Shown here: in pieces, positions 8,351 through 16,422 of the stretch | Position numbering within the stretch: the first letter of the stretch is position 1 | Layout of the letters: every line of letters starts with the position of its first letter | From: an uncultured Alistipes sp. | GTDB lineage: Bacteria; Bacteroidota; Bacteroidia; Bacteroidales; UBA932 | Assembly: GCA_900544195.1 (NCBI GenBank) | Contig: UQUJ01000045.1 | Span: 1 to 25,855, forward strand | Length of the DNA stretch: 25,855 nucleotides | Reading direction: 5' to 3' | Position numbers and translations under genes: made by a program | Notes under the pieces: model-generated | Told to the model about the DNA's origin: nothing | The model's input: only the letters and a program-made list of their open reading frames with translations | Databases searched by the model: none

Positions 8351-9781
8351 TTAAATCTCAATATCCTTTCTGGATTCCCATTCGTCATCAGGGACAGTCA
8401 GCATGTAGGTGGCGGCGACATCCCCGGGCAGCACTTTGCCTGAGACCGTCAGGATGTCCTTCCGCTCCATCTTCATATCGAACCAGGTGAATCCCTCACA
8501 GTAGAACTCGCGTTTCCTCTCTTCGAAAAGGAGATCCTTGGTAAGCGCCTCACCGGACTCCTCAAGAGTCTCACGGCCTCTGGATTTCAGAACCTTGTCA
8601 AAATATTCCTTGGCCTTGGCGGGATCCTTCGTGATGTTCGCCTCAGCGATGATGTAGTACAGCTCCGGGAGACGGATGACATCGTAGCCGAGTATGGACT
8701 TCCCGTTGTAGGTGTTGTTGCCGGCGATGAATATGCTGTTGACCATCTTGCGGCAGGCCGGGATGGCCGGGTCGAACCATGCTGAAAGCCTGTAGTCGGT
8801 GCTGGCGCCCGCATTCTTCTCATAGAGGACGGCATAGTCGGTGGCCAGATTCAAGGCTGAAGCGCCGACCGTCTCGGCCAGGGAGAGTTTCTTCATCATC
8901 GCTGTCTCATCATTGACAAAGAGTCCGAAGATCGTCTCGTGAAGGTCAAGGGTTCCGTTGTCCGGCTGCACGAAGGCGCTGACCGGACGGAAAGAGAACT
9001 TTCCGCTAGAGATGACCTTCCCGGCATATTTCTCCGCATTGTCAAGGTCGTTCCTGCTCCAGTAGACCTTTGCGGTCAAAGCCTGCACCGCATACAGGTT
9101 CATGTGCGCTATTCTCGCGTCCGTGAAGGAGTTGGCAGTCTTGTTTCGTTCAGCAGGAACGAGTGTCTCGTCCTCGGCTAGATATTTCTCAGCCCTTCCG
9201 AGATCCGAAAGGATCGCATCGTAGACCTTGTCATACGAGTCAAAATCCTTGATGTCAAAGGAATATTTGGTGACGTAAGGAAGGACCTGCTTCTTCACGG
9301 CATCCTCCGCCCAATAAGGAGGGCCGAAGAGCTTGAGAAGCTCGAAATGCGTCAACGCCCTCAACGCCAGCGCCTCACCGAGGTAAAGGCCGGAATGCCT
9401 GTAGGTGTCGATGTCGTCCTCGGCATGCTCGATGATGTTGTTGATGTGGTTGATGGCGGCATAGGCGGATTTCCAGATCTCCCTCTTCGTCGCCGAGGCT
9501 CCCTGGGTGGTCATCTCACCTTCTGCGAGTTCTGAATATTTATAGTCAGTCGTCGTGAAGTTCTGGCTAAGCACCTCCGGAAGCAGATAGAAGTTCTGCC
9601 CGTACAGGTTGCTGCCGGTCAACTCGTTATAGACGCCGTAGAGTGCGTCCTCATATTCCTCCGCCGTCTCGAACATGTTGATCTTCTCACCCTTAGGATG
9701 CACGTCAAGGAATTTGGAACACCCGCCGGCAAGGACCGCCGCGGCGGCTATGATTGTCATGAATATTGATTTGCTTTTCAT
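8351..9781 (-). CDS. SusD/RagB family outer-membrane nutrient-binding lipoprotein
   Basis: A 476-residue SusD-like protein. The lipobox LAGGC gives Cys21. The N-terminal SusD-like domain opens with FLDVHPKGEKINMFETAEEY, typical of the family, and continues through the TPR-like segment GEALALRALTHFELLKLFG. The C-terminal RagB/SusD domain carries the conserved VIRLPELYYIIAEANI region and ends with a FEERKREFYCEGFTWFDMKM segment. It forms the lid on the SusC barrel and binds the substrate outside the cell. It is 15 bp downstream of susC. The ligand cannot be told from sequence; the neighbouring protease and phosphatases argue against a plain polysaccharide locus. Confidence 0.95.
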   Translation of the reverse strand: MKSKSIFMTIIAAAAVLAGGCSKFLDVHPKGEKINMFETAEEYEDALYGVYNELTGSNLYGQNFYLLPEVLSQNFTTTDYKYSELAEGEMTTQGASATKREIWKSAYAAINHINNIIEHAEDDIDTYRHSGLYLGEALALRALTHFELLKLFGPPYWAEDAVKKQVLPYVTKYSFDIKDFDSYDKVYDAILSDLGRAEKYLAEDETLVPAERNKTANSFTDARIAHMNLYAVQALTAKVYWSRNDLDNAEKYAGKVISSGKFSFRPVSAFVQPDNGTLDLHETIFGLFVNDETAMMKKLSLAETVGASALNLATDYAVLYEKNAGASTDYRLSAWFDPAIPACRKMVNSIFIAGNNTYNGKSILGYDVIRLPELYYIIAEANITKDPAKAKEYFDKVLKSRGRETLEESGEALTKDLLFEERKREFYCEGFTWFDMKMERKDILTVSGKVLPGDVAATYMLTVPDDEWESRKDIEI

Positions 9782-9796
9782 TGTCTGTCCTCCTTA

Positions 9797-12700
9797 TTAG
9801 AATGTCGGGCGGAAAATCAGGTTGATTCCGCGGCAGTAAGGATAATCGGTTCCCCTCTCGAACTTGACGGTGGAGATGTGCGCTATGTCAGACAGTCCGA
9901 AGCCTATCGCAAGTTTGCGGAGACCGAGCCTCGTGATCGCCTTCGGAGCGAAGTCGTACATCACCTGAATGCTGGAGATGTACAGCTCGTTACGCTTCTC
10001 AACGAATCTTTCGGAGTACTGGGAAGAACTGCTGGACGTGCCGATTCCAAGGAAACGGGTGTGGTCGCCGGGCTCTTTCCACCTGTCGGTGAAGACTCTA
10101 CGATCAACATTGTAATTGAGGTCTATGTTCTCGACCTTGTTCTTAAGAGTTGAGTTAAAATAGTCAGACCCGAATGTGTAGGAAGTGGCGACACTGATAG
10201 AGAATCCCTTGTACCTCAACGTGTTCATCAACGAACCTTGAAGGATAGGATTAGTGTTTCCGACAGCGACTCTCTCTTTTTCATCGTAGTTGAAAGTATA
10301 TTCACCATTTTTCTTTATGAATATCTCTTTTCCTGTCGCCGGATCGATTCCAGCAGAGCGCATCGCGTAAATGTCGTACTGGGAGCCACCCTCCACGAAG
10401 AGGATCTTCGGCTTGGAGGAGTCGTAAGGATTGTCAATGTCATTCTTAAGCCCTTCCGAGATCTTGCGGATCTGATCCATCACATGACCGCCTGTCAATG
10501 TCACGCTCCAGAACCAGTCCTTGTTGCGGATGATCTGGGCGGAAAGAGAAAGGTCAAGACCCTTGTTGTTGAGCTGCCCGAAGTTCACATTCATTGATGA
10601 GGTACCTACGGAAGGCGGGAGATTGACAGACATCAGCATGTCGTAAGTCGTGTTTGAATAAAAATCAAACGACAGGTTGAAGCGATTGTCAAGGAACGCG
10701 GCAGTCAGGCCGAAGTTGTTGTTCAGAGTCCTTTGCCATTTCAGGTCAGGGTTGCCCATCTGTTTAGGGAGGGCACCTATTCCTGAGACATACTGGTACT
10801 TGGAATCGTACTGATAAACTGTACGGGCCTGATAGTAGTCAAATGAGACTGAACCGGTGTAACCCAGTGAATACCTAAATGTCAACGTGTTGACCCAAGG
10901 AAGATTGTCCTTGATGAATTTCTCGTTGTGAAGATGCCATCCGGCTCCCAAAGCCCAGAACGGTGCGAAACTGTTGTTTGAGCCGAACTTGGATGAGCCT
11001 GAGGTTCGGTAAGAACCATCAACGAAATACCTGTTCCAAAGGCTGAAGTTGGCGTTGGCAAAGAATCCGACCGCTGTCGAAACCCTATCTGTTCCGGTTG
11101 GATGCCCCGTTGGGTATGTCAAGGCAAAGGAAAGATCCGACAGCTCGTCCTTTATGAACCCCTTGGCAAGGAATGACGCACTTTGCTTTCGACTGTACTG
11201 GATGTTGCTACCAGCACTGACACGGAACATCGATCCCTTGGAATCCAAGGACTTGCCATAGTTTACGACAATCTTTCCGTCAGTGGTAAGGCCATTGCCT
11301 GTCGAGAGACTGTACTGTCCCTTGTCATTCAATGCGTTGTTCTGGTACTTGGCTCTGTCTGGAGAGTCATAGTTGTCAGAACGGTTCCACGTCAGGTTCA
11401 AGTTAGCCTGGCCGGTGACATAGAGTTCCTTTGTGATGTTCCATCTTCCTGAAAGAGAGTTTGTCCATGACTGATTCTGACTCTTGCCGAAGCTTGAAAG
11501 CGTGGCATCGTACAAAGGGTTTGCAGTCTTGTAGGAAGAGGTACTCAGTGGATTGAAATAATAACTCTTTATGTAGTTTCCATCCTCATCCGTCATCGGA
11601 TTGTATGGATTCATCCTTGAATACTGAGAGTAACTCCCATAAGGTGAATCAAGACTTCTGTTCAGGGAGAAACTGTTCTTGTACGAAAGCGTCAGTTTGT
11701 TGCGCAAATGATAGTTGATGCTGAAGTTAAGACCCAGATTCCTTCTGTTGTCGCCCTTCATGACTCCGTAAGTGTCTCCGAAGTTGGCGTTCGCCCGGAA
11801 CTCCAGCTTCTCGCCCCTGGAGCTGAGCGCCAGGGAATGGGTGTGGCTGAACGGCACGCGCAGCGGAGCGTGGAGCCAGTCCGGATTGACACCCTTGCGG
11901 ATAAGCTGAAGCTTGTAGTCGTAGGCCTCGTCCATGGAGCCGTCAGCCGTGTCATACTTGCCCGCAAGCCTTTCTATCTCAAGTTTTTCAGCGGGACTAC
12001 AAAGGTTGAAGGAGCTGAGATCCGGCACGCTGAACCTCGGCACGAAGTTGTAGCTGAGCCTGAGCTTTCCTTCCTCCGAGCGTTTTCTCTCGACGACGAT
12101 GACACCGTTGGCTCCCTTCTCACCATAGAGGATGGTGGCGGATGCATCCTTCAGCACATCGATTCTCTCGATGTCGAACATGTCAAGGTCGTAGAGTTCC
12201 TGGATGCTGATCTCCACACCGTCCAGCACGATGAGAGGGTTGTTCACACCCTCCTCGCTCTCATTGGAAATCAAGGTGTTGGATCCACGGATAAGGATGG
12301 ACGGCACAGCGTTCGGGTTGGATCCCGCACTGTTGTTCTCCACCAGCACCATGCCCGGGGTAAGGGAGGCAAGACTCTGCATCAGGTTGGTCGATGACAC
12401 AGCCACCAACTGGTCGCCGCTTATCGTAGTGGCCGCGCCTGTGAAGGTTTCCTTCGTCTGGGTGTAGAAGCCGTTTACCACCACAGCATCGAGGCTGGAG
12501 GTATTCAACTGCACGTTAAGTCTCGTCGAGGTGCTGACATTAAACTCCTTGGACTCTGTTCCGATGAATGAATATATCAGGATGTCCGACTTGCCGGGGC
12601 TTCTCTGAAAAGTGAGTGAATAATTACCGTCCGCATCGGCGGAGGTTCCGACAGATGTGCCCTTGACGAGCACATTGGCTCCCGGGAGCGGCTCATCGTG

Positions 12701-12892
12701 GTCGTCCGTAATCCGTCCCTTGACGGTGATTCGTGGGTTGCCCGAGGTTCCAGAAGCGCTCTTGCCCTGATTGTTCTGGGCCAGTGCCGAATCCGCGAAC
12801 CCTGTGACAGCCACTGCGGCGCACAAGGAAAGAACCAGAGTCCTAAGCCGACAGCCGGCTTTCTTCGTCAATTTACCTGATTCCATAAACAT
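9797..12892 (-). CDS. SusC/RagA family TonB-linked outer-membrane transporter
   Basis: A 1031-residue TonB-dependent transporter. A signal peptide covers about residues 1-39 (ending DSALAQ), followed by a carboxypeptidase-D-like regulatory domain (ITVKGRITDDHDEPLPGANVLVKGT, about 54-140), the plug domain (about 140-270, including the family's DVLKDAS..LYGEKGANGVI signature) and a beta barrel ending in Phe. It imports a substrate captured by the SusD partner, powered by TonB. It is the first gene of the unit; the candidate promoter lies at 12978-13009. ATG at 12892 and the Met two codons later are both possible starts. No TonB-box-independent hint of substrate is visible. Confidence 0.95.
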   Translation of the reverse strand: MFMESGKLTKKAGCRLRTLVLSLCAAVAVTGFADSALAQNNQGKSASGTSGNPRITVKGRITDDHDEPLPGANVLVKGTSVGTSADADGNYSLTFQRSPGKSDILIYSFIGTESKEFNVSTSTRLNVQLNTSSLDAVVVNGFYTQTKETFTGAATTISGDQLVAVSSTNLMQSLASLTPGMVLVENNSAGSNPNAVPSILIRGSNTLISNESEEGVNNPLIVLDGVEISIQELYDLDMFDIERIDVLKDASATILYGEKGANGVIVVERKRSEEGKLRLSYNFVPRFSVPDLSSFNLCSPAEKLEIERLAGKYDTADGSMDEAYDYKLQLIRKGVNPDWLHAPLRVPFSHTHSLALSSRGEKLEFRANANFGDTYGVMKGDNRRNLGLNFSINYHLRNKLTLSYKNSFSLNRSLDSPYGSYSQYSRMNPYNPMTDEDGNYIKSYYFNPLSTSSYKTANPLYDATLSSFGKSQNQSWTNSLSGRWNITKELYVTGQANLNLTWNRSDNYDSPDRAKYQNNALNDKGQYSLSTGNGLTTDGKIVVNYGKSLDSKGSMFRVSAGSNIQYSRKQSASFLAKGFIKDELSDLSFALTYPTGHPTGTDRVSTAVGFFANANFSLWNRYFVDGSYRTSGSSKFGSNNSFAPFWALGAGWHLHNEKFIKDNLPWVNTLTFRYSLGYTGSVSFDYYQARTVYQYDSKYQYVSGIGALPKQMGNPDLKWQRTLNNNFGLTAAFLDNRFNLSFDFYSNTTYDMLMSVNLPPSVGTSSMNVNFGQLNNKGLDLSLSAQIIRNKDWFWSVTLTGGHVMDQIRKISEGLKNDIDNPYDSSKPKILFVEGGSQYDIYAMRSAGIDPATGKEIFIKKNGEYTFNYDEKERVAVGNTNPILQGSLMNTLRYKGFSISVATSYTFGSDYFNSTLKNKVENIDLNYNVDRRVFTDRWKEPGDHTRFLGIGTSSSSSQYSERFVEKRNELYISSIQVMYDFAPKAITRLGLRKLAIGFGLSDIAHISTVKFERGTDYPYCRGINLIFRPTF

Positions 12893-12977
12893 TGAATAAG
12901 ATGAATAAAAATTCGTTGATCACCCCTTTCATAGACTTGCAGAAAAATGTAAAAGGCCTCTCAACTTCGTTGGTCGG

Positions 12978-13009
12978 CAAATATATGTAAATTAATATTC
13001 AGAAACAAC
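12978..13009 (-). promoter_or_regulatory. Candidate promoter of the SusC operon
   Basis: On the minus strand TATATTTG (12978-12985) fits the -7 consensus TAnnTTTG. GTTG at 13006-13009 is a possible -33 box at 20 bases, one more than the usual 19. The start of transcription would be near 12971, giving a leader of about 80 bases before the susC ATG. The spacer contains one GAATATT word. Confidence 0.45.
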
Positions 13010-13074
13010 CCGGCCGCATCCCTATTTCTTGGTATTTTGGAGAAAACCTTGGTCTATTACGAACCAACCGCGAC

Positions 13075-13102
13075 CCTGAGGGTGTCGCGCGGCACTCTCA
13101 GG
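13075..13102. other. Strong hairpin between aguB and susC
   Basis: CCTGAGGGTGTC and GGCACTCTCAGG form a 12-bp stem with two mismatches that become G-U pairs in one RNA strand, closed by a GCGC loop. It lies 49 bases after the aguB stop and about 65 bases upstream of the candidate susC -33 box. No T-run follows on the minus strand, so it is a weak terminator candidate; it could be an RNA-stabilising 3' end of aguB or an operator. Confidence 0.45.
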
Positions 13103-13127
13103 CAACATTTCCGGCAATTCCTGCCTA

Positions 13128-13142
13128 AGTAATCCTTAAAAA
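13128..13142 (-). repeat. Single arm of the aguA/aguB-linked inverted repeat
   Basis: AGTAATCCTTAAAAA on the plus strand matches the outer end of the repeat elements at 14895-14955 and 24353-24516. It begins eight bases after the aguB stop codon and is in inverted orientation relative to the copy 15 bases before the aguA ATG. The match ends after 15 bases, so this copy could be a remnant. Confidence 0.5.
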
Positions 13143-13150
13143 GGCAATGG

Positions 13151-14035
13151 CTACTTGCCGTAGCGAAGAAGTATCGGATCGTAGGCGTCTATGCGGCGGT
13201 CACGAAGGAACGGCCAGCCTCTGCGGACATATTCAGTGCGCTCCAGGTCGATGTCCACAACCTTCACGCCCTCCTCATCGGTGCCGAACTGCGCAAGGAT
13301 CTCCCCCTGCGGCCCAGTGGCGAATGAATATCCCCAGAAATCCAGTCCGATGGTGTTCCCGGAAGGATCATCCTCGTGTCCGACACGGTTCACGGTGACG
13401 ACCGGAACCCCGTTGGCCACCGAATGCCCCCTCTGGACAAGCTGCCAGGCCTGCCTCTGGGTCTGCTGCTCCTCCTTGGAATCCGTGCCGACCCCACCGA
13501 TGGCGGTAGGATAGATCAGCAACTGTGCACCGTTCAAAGCCATGAGCCTTGCTGCCTCAGGGTACCACTGGTCCCAGCAGACCAGCACGCCGAGGCTCCC
13601 CACCGAAGTCTGGATAGGCCTGAAGCCCAGATCCCCCGGTGTGAAATAGAACTTCTCGTAGAAGCAAGGATCGTCAGGAATATGCATCTTGCGGTACTTG
13701 CCCGCTATGCTTCCGTCCTTCTCGATCACGACAGCCGTGTTGTGGTAAAGTCCCGGAGCCCGCCTCTCGAAAAGCGAGAGGACAAGCACGATCCCGAGCC
13801 TCTTGGCCAGGTCGCCGAAATATTCGGTGGATGGTCCTGGAATCGTCTCCGCAAGGTCACAAAGCGAGGCATCCTCGGTCTGACAAAAGTAAACCGAGTT
13901 ATGAAGCTCCTGAAGCACAATAAGTTCCGCCCCTTTGGCGGCGCATTCACAGATGTTCTCAGTCAATTTGGCGATGTTCGCCTTTATGTCTGTCGTGCAG
14001 CTCTGCTGCACCATTCCCACTTTCAAGATGCTCAT
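13151..14035 (-). CDS. aguB: N-carbamoylputrescine amidase
   Basis: A 294-residue nitrilase-superfamily (carbon-nitrogen hydrolase) enzyme that converts N-carbamoylputrescine to putrescine, ammonia and CO2 in the cytoplasm. The catalytic triad is visible as Glu43 (VLQELHN), Lys116 (KYRKMHIP) and Cys153 (LVCWDQWYPEAAR). The QELHNSVYFCQ and CWDQWYPEAAR segments and the length of about 290 residues are those of the AguB subgroup. Its pathway partner, agmatine deiminase, is at 24532-25554 on the other strand. The gene has its own -7 box (14090-14097), and its start at 14035 begins with the usual family N-terminus. Confidence 0.93.
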   Translation of the reverse strand: MSILKVGMVQQSCTTDIKANIAKLTENICECAAKGAELIVLQELHNSVYFCQTEDASLCDLAETIPGPSTEYFGDLAKRLGIVLVLSLFERRAPGLYHNTAVVIEKDGSIAGKYRKMHIPDDPCFYEKFYFTPGDLGFRPIQTSVGSLGVLVCWDQWYPEAARLMALNGAQLLIYPTAIGGVGTDSKEEQQTQRQAWQLVQRGHSVANGVPVVTVNRVGHEDDPSGNTIGLDFWGYSFATGPQGEILAQFGTDEEGVKVVDIDLERTEYVRRGWPFLRDRRIDAYDPILLRYGK

Positions 14036-14089
14036 GATGATGTTCCTTTACTGGTCGCGCCACCTCCACATTCGGCGGCCACAACCTTG

Positions 14090-14097
14090 CAAAGTTA
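14090..14097 (-). promoter_or_regulatory. Candidate -7 box for aguB
   Basis: TAACTTTG on the minus strand fits TAnnTTTG. Nineteen bases further upstream is TTAG rather than TTTG, so the -33 box is poor. It would start transcription near 14083, about 48 bases before the aguB ATG, and the upstream part overlaps the 3' end of the preceding gene. Confidence 0.4.
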
Positions 14098-14117
14098 GCA
14101 AAAAAACATCAAGAGTA

Positions 14118-14876
14118 CTAAAAATCCCTGTCATCAGCCGTGATGCTCTCGATCTCGGCGCTCTTCCCGGCATATTTCAGGAAATAGACCGTCACTGCCG
14201 TGTAGAACACCGTGTAGGTGAAGACGAAGACCGACAGCTGCCAGTACTGGGTGAAGAAATAGGAGGCAAGCGCGAGGATGCCGACGAGCAGGGCGGACAC
14301 AAAGATCCACGTCACCCCATTGTTCCGGCACTTCCCGAACTCTTCCGCCGTGCAGTTGACTTTCAGTTTATGAATATATTCCTTCCGCTCGAAGGCGAAC
14401 ACTACCGTGTAGAGAATCAGCTGAACTACATAGAATGTGAAAAAGCAGTAACAAATCCCGCGGCCGACAGCGTCATGCTCGATGAATATGAAGTATACGG
14501 CCACAAAGAGCAGGATAGGGATGACATTCAGCAGGATAGGGATTCTGCGCACGAGCCTTGAGTTCAGCAGAGCCAATGTGGCGATCGTGAAAAGCAGGGC
14601 CTGCGAGGAGCTTATCACCAGATTGCCGATCGAGAAGAACTTCTCGGTCGGTTCGGCAACGCCCTTGAACAGCAGTCCGGCAGTCATCAAGGCGATGATG
14701 AGGAACGCGAGACCAAGGGTGATCCGCGCGCTGATGTACCTTTCGGGGCGGTAGAGTTTCCGGTTCATCTCCCGGAGGAACCGGCACATGCATAGCAGAA
14801 GAACAGCGTCCGTCATGCAAACCACAACGGAGGTGAGGCAAAGCGCCATGTAGATCTGTTCTTCTGTTATCATCAT
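14118..14876 (-). CDS. Stand-alone seven-helix membrane protein related to the AraC regulator's sensor domain
   Basis: A 252-residue integral membrane protein with about seven hydrophobic segments, ending in a short acidic tail without any DNA-binding domain. It resembles the membrane half of the AraC-type protein encoded just upstream: both carry a QLILY motif in the fifth segment followed by a charged loop and a closing pair of helices (for example FTYTVFYTAVTVYFLKY here, CYIAFYVWFASRFINYII there). A paralogous pair, where this copy has lost the helix-turn-helix, is therefore likely. The frame opens with TTG at 14885, but ATG at 14876 is preferred. It has its own strong promoter at 15019-15049 with an operator-like repeat. 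Function is not established; a partner or modulator of the regulator is an inference. Confidence 0.8.
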   Translation of the reverse strand: MMITEEQIYMALCLTSVVVCMTDAVLLLCMCRFLREMNRKLYRPERYISARITLGLAFLIIALMTAGLLFKGVAEPTEKFFSIGNLVISSSQALLFTIATLALLNSRLVRRIPILLNVIPILLFVAVYFIFIEHDAVGRGICYCFFTFYVVQLILYTVVFAFERKEYIHKLKVNCTAEEFGKCRNNGVTWIFVSALLVGILALASYFFTQYWQLSVFVFTYTVFYTAVTVYFLKYAGKSAEIESITADDRDF

Positions 14877-14894
14877 TGAATACAATCCCTCTTC

Positions 14895-14955
14895 AGTAAT
14901 CCTTAAAAAATAACTTGGTGATCTTTGATTGCCAACTAATTTTTTAACGCTTACT
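14895..14955 (-). repeat. 61-bp element with 24-bp imperfect inverted ends in the leader of the seven-helix gene
   Basis: The two ends start AGTAATCCTTAAAAAAT (14895 on) and, on the other strand, AGTAAGCGTTAAAAAAT (from 14955), matching at 20 of 24 positions around a 13-base centre. The same two ends, 35 of 37 and 22 of 23 identical, bound a 164-bp version before aguA at 24353-24516. It lies in the transcribed leader, 18 bases before the ATG. It could be a miniature inverted-repeat element or a structured leader RNA. Confidence 0.7.
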
Positions 14956-15018
14956 CAGTGGGAAGTCTAATGAAAGTATATAATATTTCGGCATGAATTC
15001 CACTAAGCTCCGGTTGGA

Positions 15019-15049
15019 CAAAAGTACTCAACGATGCGTTAAGGTCAAA
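15019..15049 (-). promoter_or_regulatory. Strong Bacteroidetes promoter for the stand-alone seven-helix gene
   Basis: On the minus strand TTTG (15046-15049), exactly 19 bases, then TACTTTTG (15019-15026), a full match to TTTG-N19-TAnnTTTG. Transcription would start near 15012 and give a leader of about 135 bases holding the inverted-repeat element. Eight bases upstream of the -33 box begins the GGTGGTAAATTTC inverted repeat. Confidence 0.75.
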
Positions 15050-15056
15050 ACAATGA

Positions 15057-15094
15057 GGGTGGTAAATTTCTTTAAGACATGAAATTTACCACCC
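15057..15094. promoter_or_regulatory. Operator-like perfect inverted repeat upstream of the seven-helix gene promoter
   Basis: GGGTGGTAAATTTC and GAAATTTACCACCC are perfect 14-bp arms around a 10-base spacer. GGTGG starts eight bases beyond the -33 box, exactly as at 19599 upstream of the BspA-like gene. A further GATTTACCA lies at 15103-15111. The same hairpin could also end transcription of the AraC gene, whose stop codon is 28 bases away, but the repetition with equal spacing at a second promoter favours a binding site. Confidence 0.65.
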
Positions 15095-15121
15095 CGTAAG
15101 CGTGATTTACCAACAGATTTA

Positions 15122-16243
15122 CTATTCAGGCCGATTCGTCCCACAAGTTTCCATGAACTCCGTCGGGGTCTGGCCGACAACTTTCTTGAAATGATGGTAG
15201 AAATTCTGGGACGTTCCGAAGCCGAGTCTCATCGCAAGAGCGTTCAACGAGACATCCGGGGTTGCCATGATTATCCTCTTCGCCTCTTCGATCCTCAGGT
15301 TGGCTCTCCAGACACGGAAGTCCTGCACCATCACATTCTGGAAGTACCAGCGGAAGAACCGGGGATCCACACCGCTACGCTCGATGATGTAGTTTCTGTC
15401 ACGTTCAGGGTTCAGGTAGTCCTTCAAGGCCACATATTCATCCAACGATGCCTTAAGTCTGCTCATGAGTTCCTCCGAAACGTTGAATTCAGAGTCCGAC
15501 ACCATCGTTTCCAGTTCCGATTTCAGTCCGGTGGCCTCATCAGGAGACGATTTCACAGCAGGGAGATAGTAGTCAGAACGGATGATGTAGTTGATGAAGC
15601 GGCTGGCGAACCAGACGTAGAAGGCTATGTAGCAGCACATGAAGACATTATAGACCGGCTGCGGTACCGTAAGGGACAACAGTGCGGACACCCCGACCGT
15701 CAAGGCAGCGATAAAGCTGTTCCTCGCCCAACGGAGCGGCCGCTCATATTCCTCATCATAATAGTCTTTGACCTGCCTGACGAACTTTTTGTAGCATCTT
15801 TGGAACAACGCCGAGTAAAGGATAAGCTGGGCAATGACAGCGGCGACCGCCACGCATGTGACTATCGGCGAGCCAGCCAACGAATCCACGACAAGAAAGC
15901 AGAGCGAACCGACGGCCACGAGAGCCACGTTGATCAATATCCTTCGCATCGTCACGAGAGATGGCCGGATCATCGTTATCAGCGTGAAAGTGAACAGCAA
16001 GGACTGGATGGACGCCGAGACGATCGTGGCGGCGGCTATGTCTTCGGAATCATTCAGTCCGTAGATGTTCAGCCAGTCAGGGACAGCAAGCAGAAAATAA
16101 CTTGCGGCAAGTATCGCCCTTGCGAAACGGATCTTCCGGCTTTCCTCGTCCGGTTCAATCCTGACGAGAAGCAAGATGAAAGCCAGCGTGGTGATGGCCA
16201 CGCCGGATGCGAAAGACAGGAGCAGGTACATGTCCATTGGCAT
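15122..16243 (-). CDS. Membrane-anchored AraC-family transcriptional regulator (seven-helix sensor plus HTH_18)
   Basis: A 373-residue one-component regulator. Residues 1-230 contain about seven transmembrane helices; residues 270-365 are an AraC-type helix-turn-helix domain with IIERSGVDPRFFRWYFQ (first HTH), a linker helix with RIEEAKRIIM, and ALAMRLGFGTSQNFYHHFKKVVGQTPTEFM (second HTH, the classic AraC signature). The protein should sense a signal at or in the inner membrane and bind DNA from there. It lies between two promoters that share GGTGGTAAAT elements, making it the obvious candidate regulator of both (inference). The promoter region upstream is the duplicated 80-bp segment. ATG at 16243 is chosen; a Met two codons on is an alternative. 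Confidence 0.88.
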   Translation of the reverse strand: MPMDMYLLLSFASGVAITTLAFILLLVRIEPDEESRKIRFARAILAASYFLLAVPDWLNIYGLNDSEDIAAATIVSASIQSLLFTFTLITMIRPSLVTMRRILINVALVAVGSLCFLVVDSLAGSPIVTCVAVAAVIAQLILYSALFQRCYKKFVRQVKDYYDEEYERPLRWARNSFIAALTVGVSALLSLTVPQPVYNVFMCCYIAFYVWFASRFINYIIRSDYYLPAVKSSPDEATGLKSELETMVSDSEFNVSEELMSRLKASLDEYVALKDYLNPERDRNYIIERSGVDPRFFRWYFQNVMVQDFRVWRANLRIEEAKRIIMATPDVSLNALAMRLGFGTSQNFYHHFKKVVGQTPTEFMETCGTNRPE

Positions 16244-16263
16244 TCTCTTCTAATGAATCATTT

Positions 16264-16345
16264 TACAAACTTACATAAAAATTCTGCGATTTTTACGCCC
16301 GCCCCATAAGAAAGAAACAGTTTTTTTAGAGGAAAAATACAAAAA
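16264..16345 (-). repeat. 80-bp duplicated intergenic region, copy B (5' region of the AraC gene)
   Basis: Near-identical to positions 1-82. It includes TAAGTTTG on the minus strand (16266-16273) as a -7 box, 22 bases before the AraC ATG, and an A/T stem around TCTGCG. No TTTG is found at -33. Conservation of the whole 80 bp, including sequence well upstream of the -7 box, suggests a common regulatory region of two genes, probably paralogous regulators. Confidence 0.7.
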
Positions 16346-16369
16346 AGAATGTAAGTCCACATAATGAAT

Positions 16370-16398
16370 CCGGACTGATTCCGTCAGAACCAGCCCGG
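16370..16398 (-). terminator. Hairpin after the BspA-like gene
   Basis: On the minus strand CCGGGCTGGTTC and GGAATCAGTCCGG can pair in a 12-bp stem with two G-U pairs and a 5-base loop, 24 bases after the BspA-like stop codon. A T-rich run follows only about 20 bases later, so it is a likely but not textbook terminator. Confidence 0.5.
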
Positions 16399-16422
16399 AG
16401 CGAGTTTATGGGTTGTACTTTC

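Noticed and set aside
12871..12877. ATTTACC near the susC start as another operator copy
   Set aside because: It lies inside the signal-peptide codons, lacks the GGTGG part and has no promoter at the right distance.
14877..14885. TTG start for the stand-alone seven-helix gene
   Set aside because: Two ATG codons follow within nine to twelve bases and give a normal N-terminus; the TTG start is not needed, though not excluded.
15057..15094. Simple terminator of the AraC gene
   Set aside because: The hairpin lies after the AraC stop and could end transcription, but the identical element at the same spacing from the -33 box at 19599 makes a binding site the better explanation; a double role stays possible.
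15191..16309. 372-codon open frame on the plus strand opposite the AraC gene
   Set aside because: Antisense shadow; its translation is Arg/His/Asp-rich low-quality sequence without motifs.
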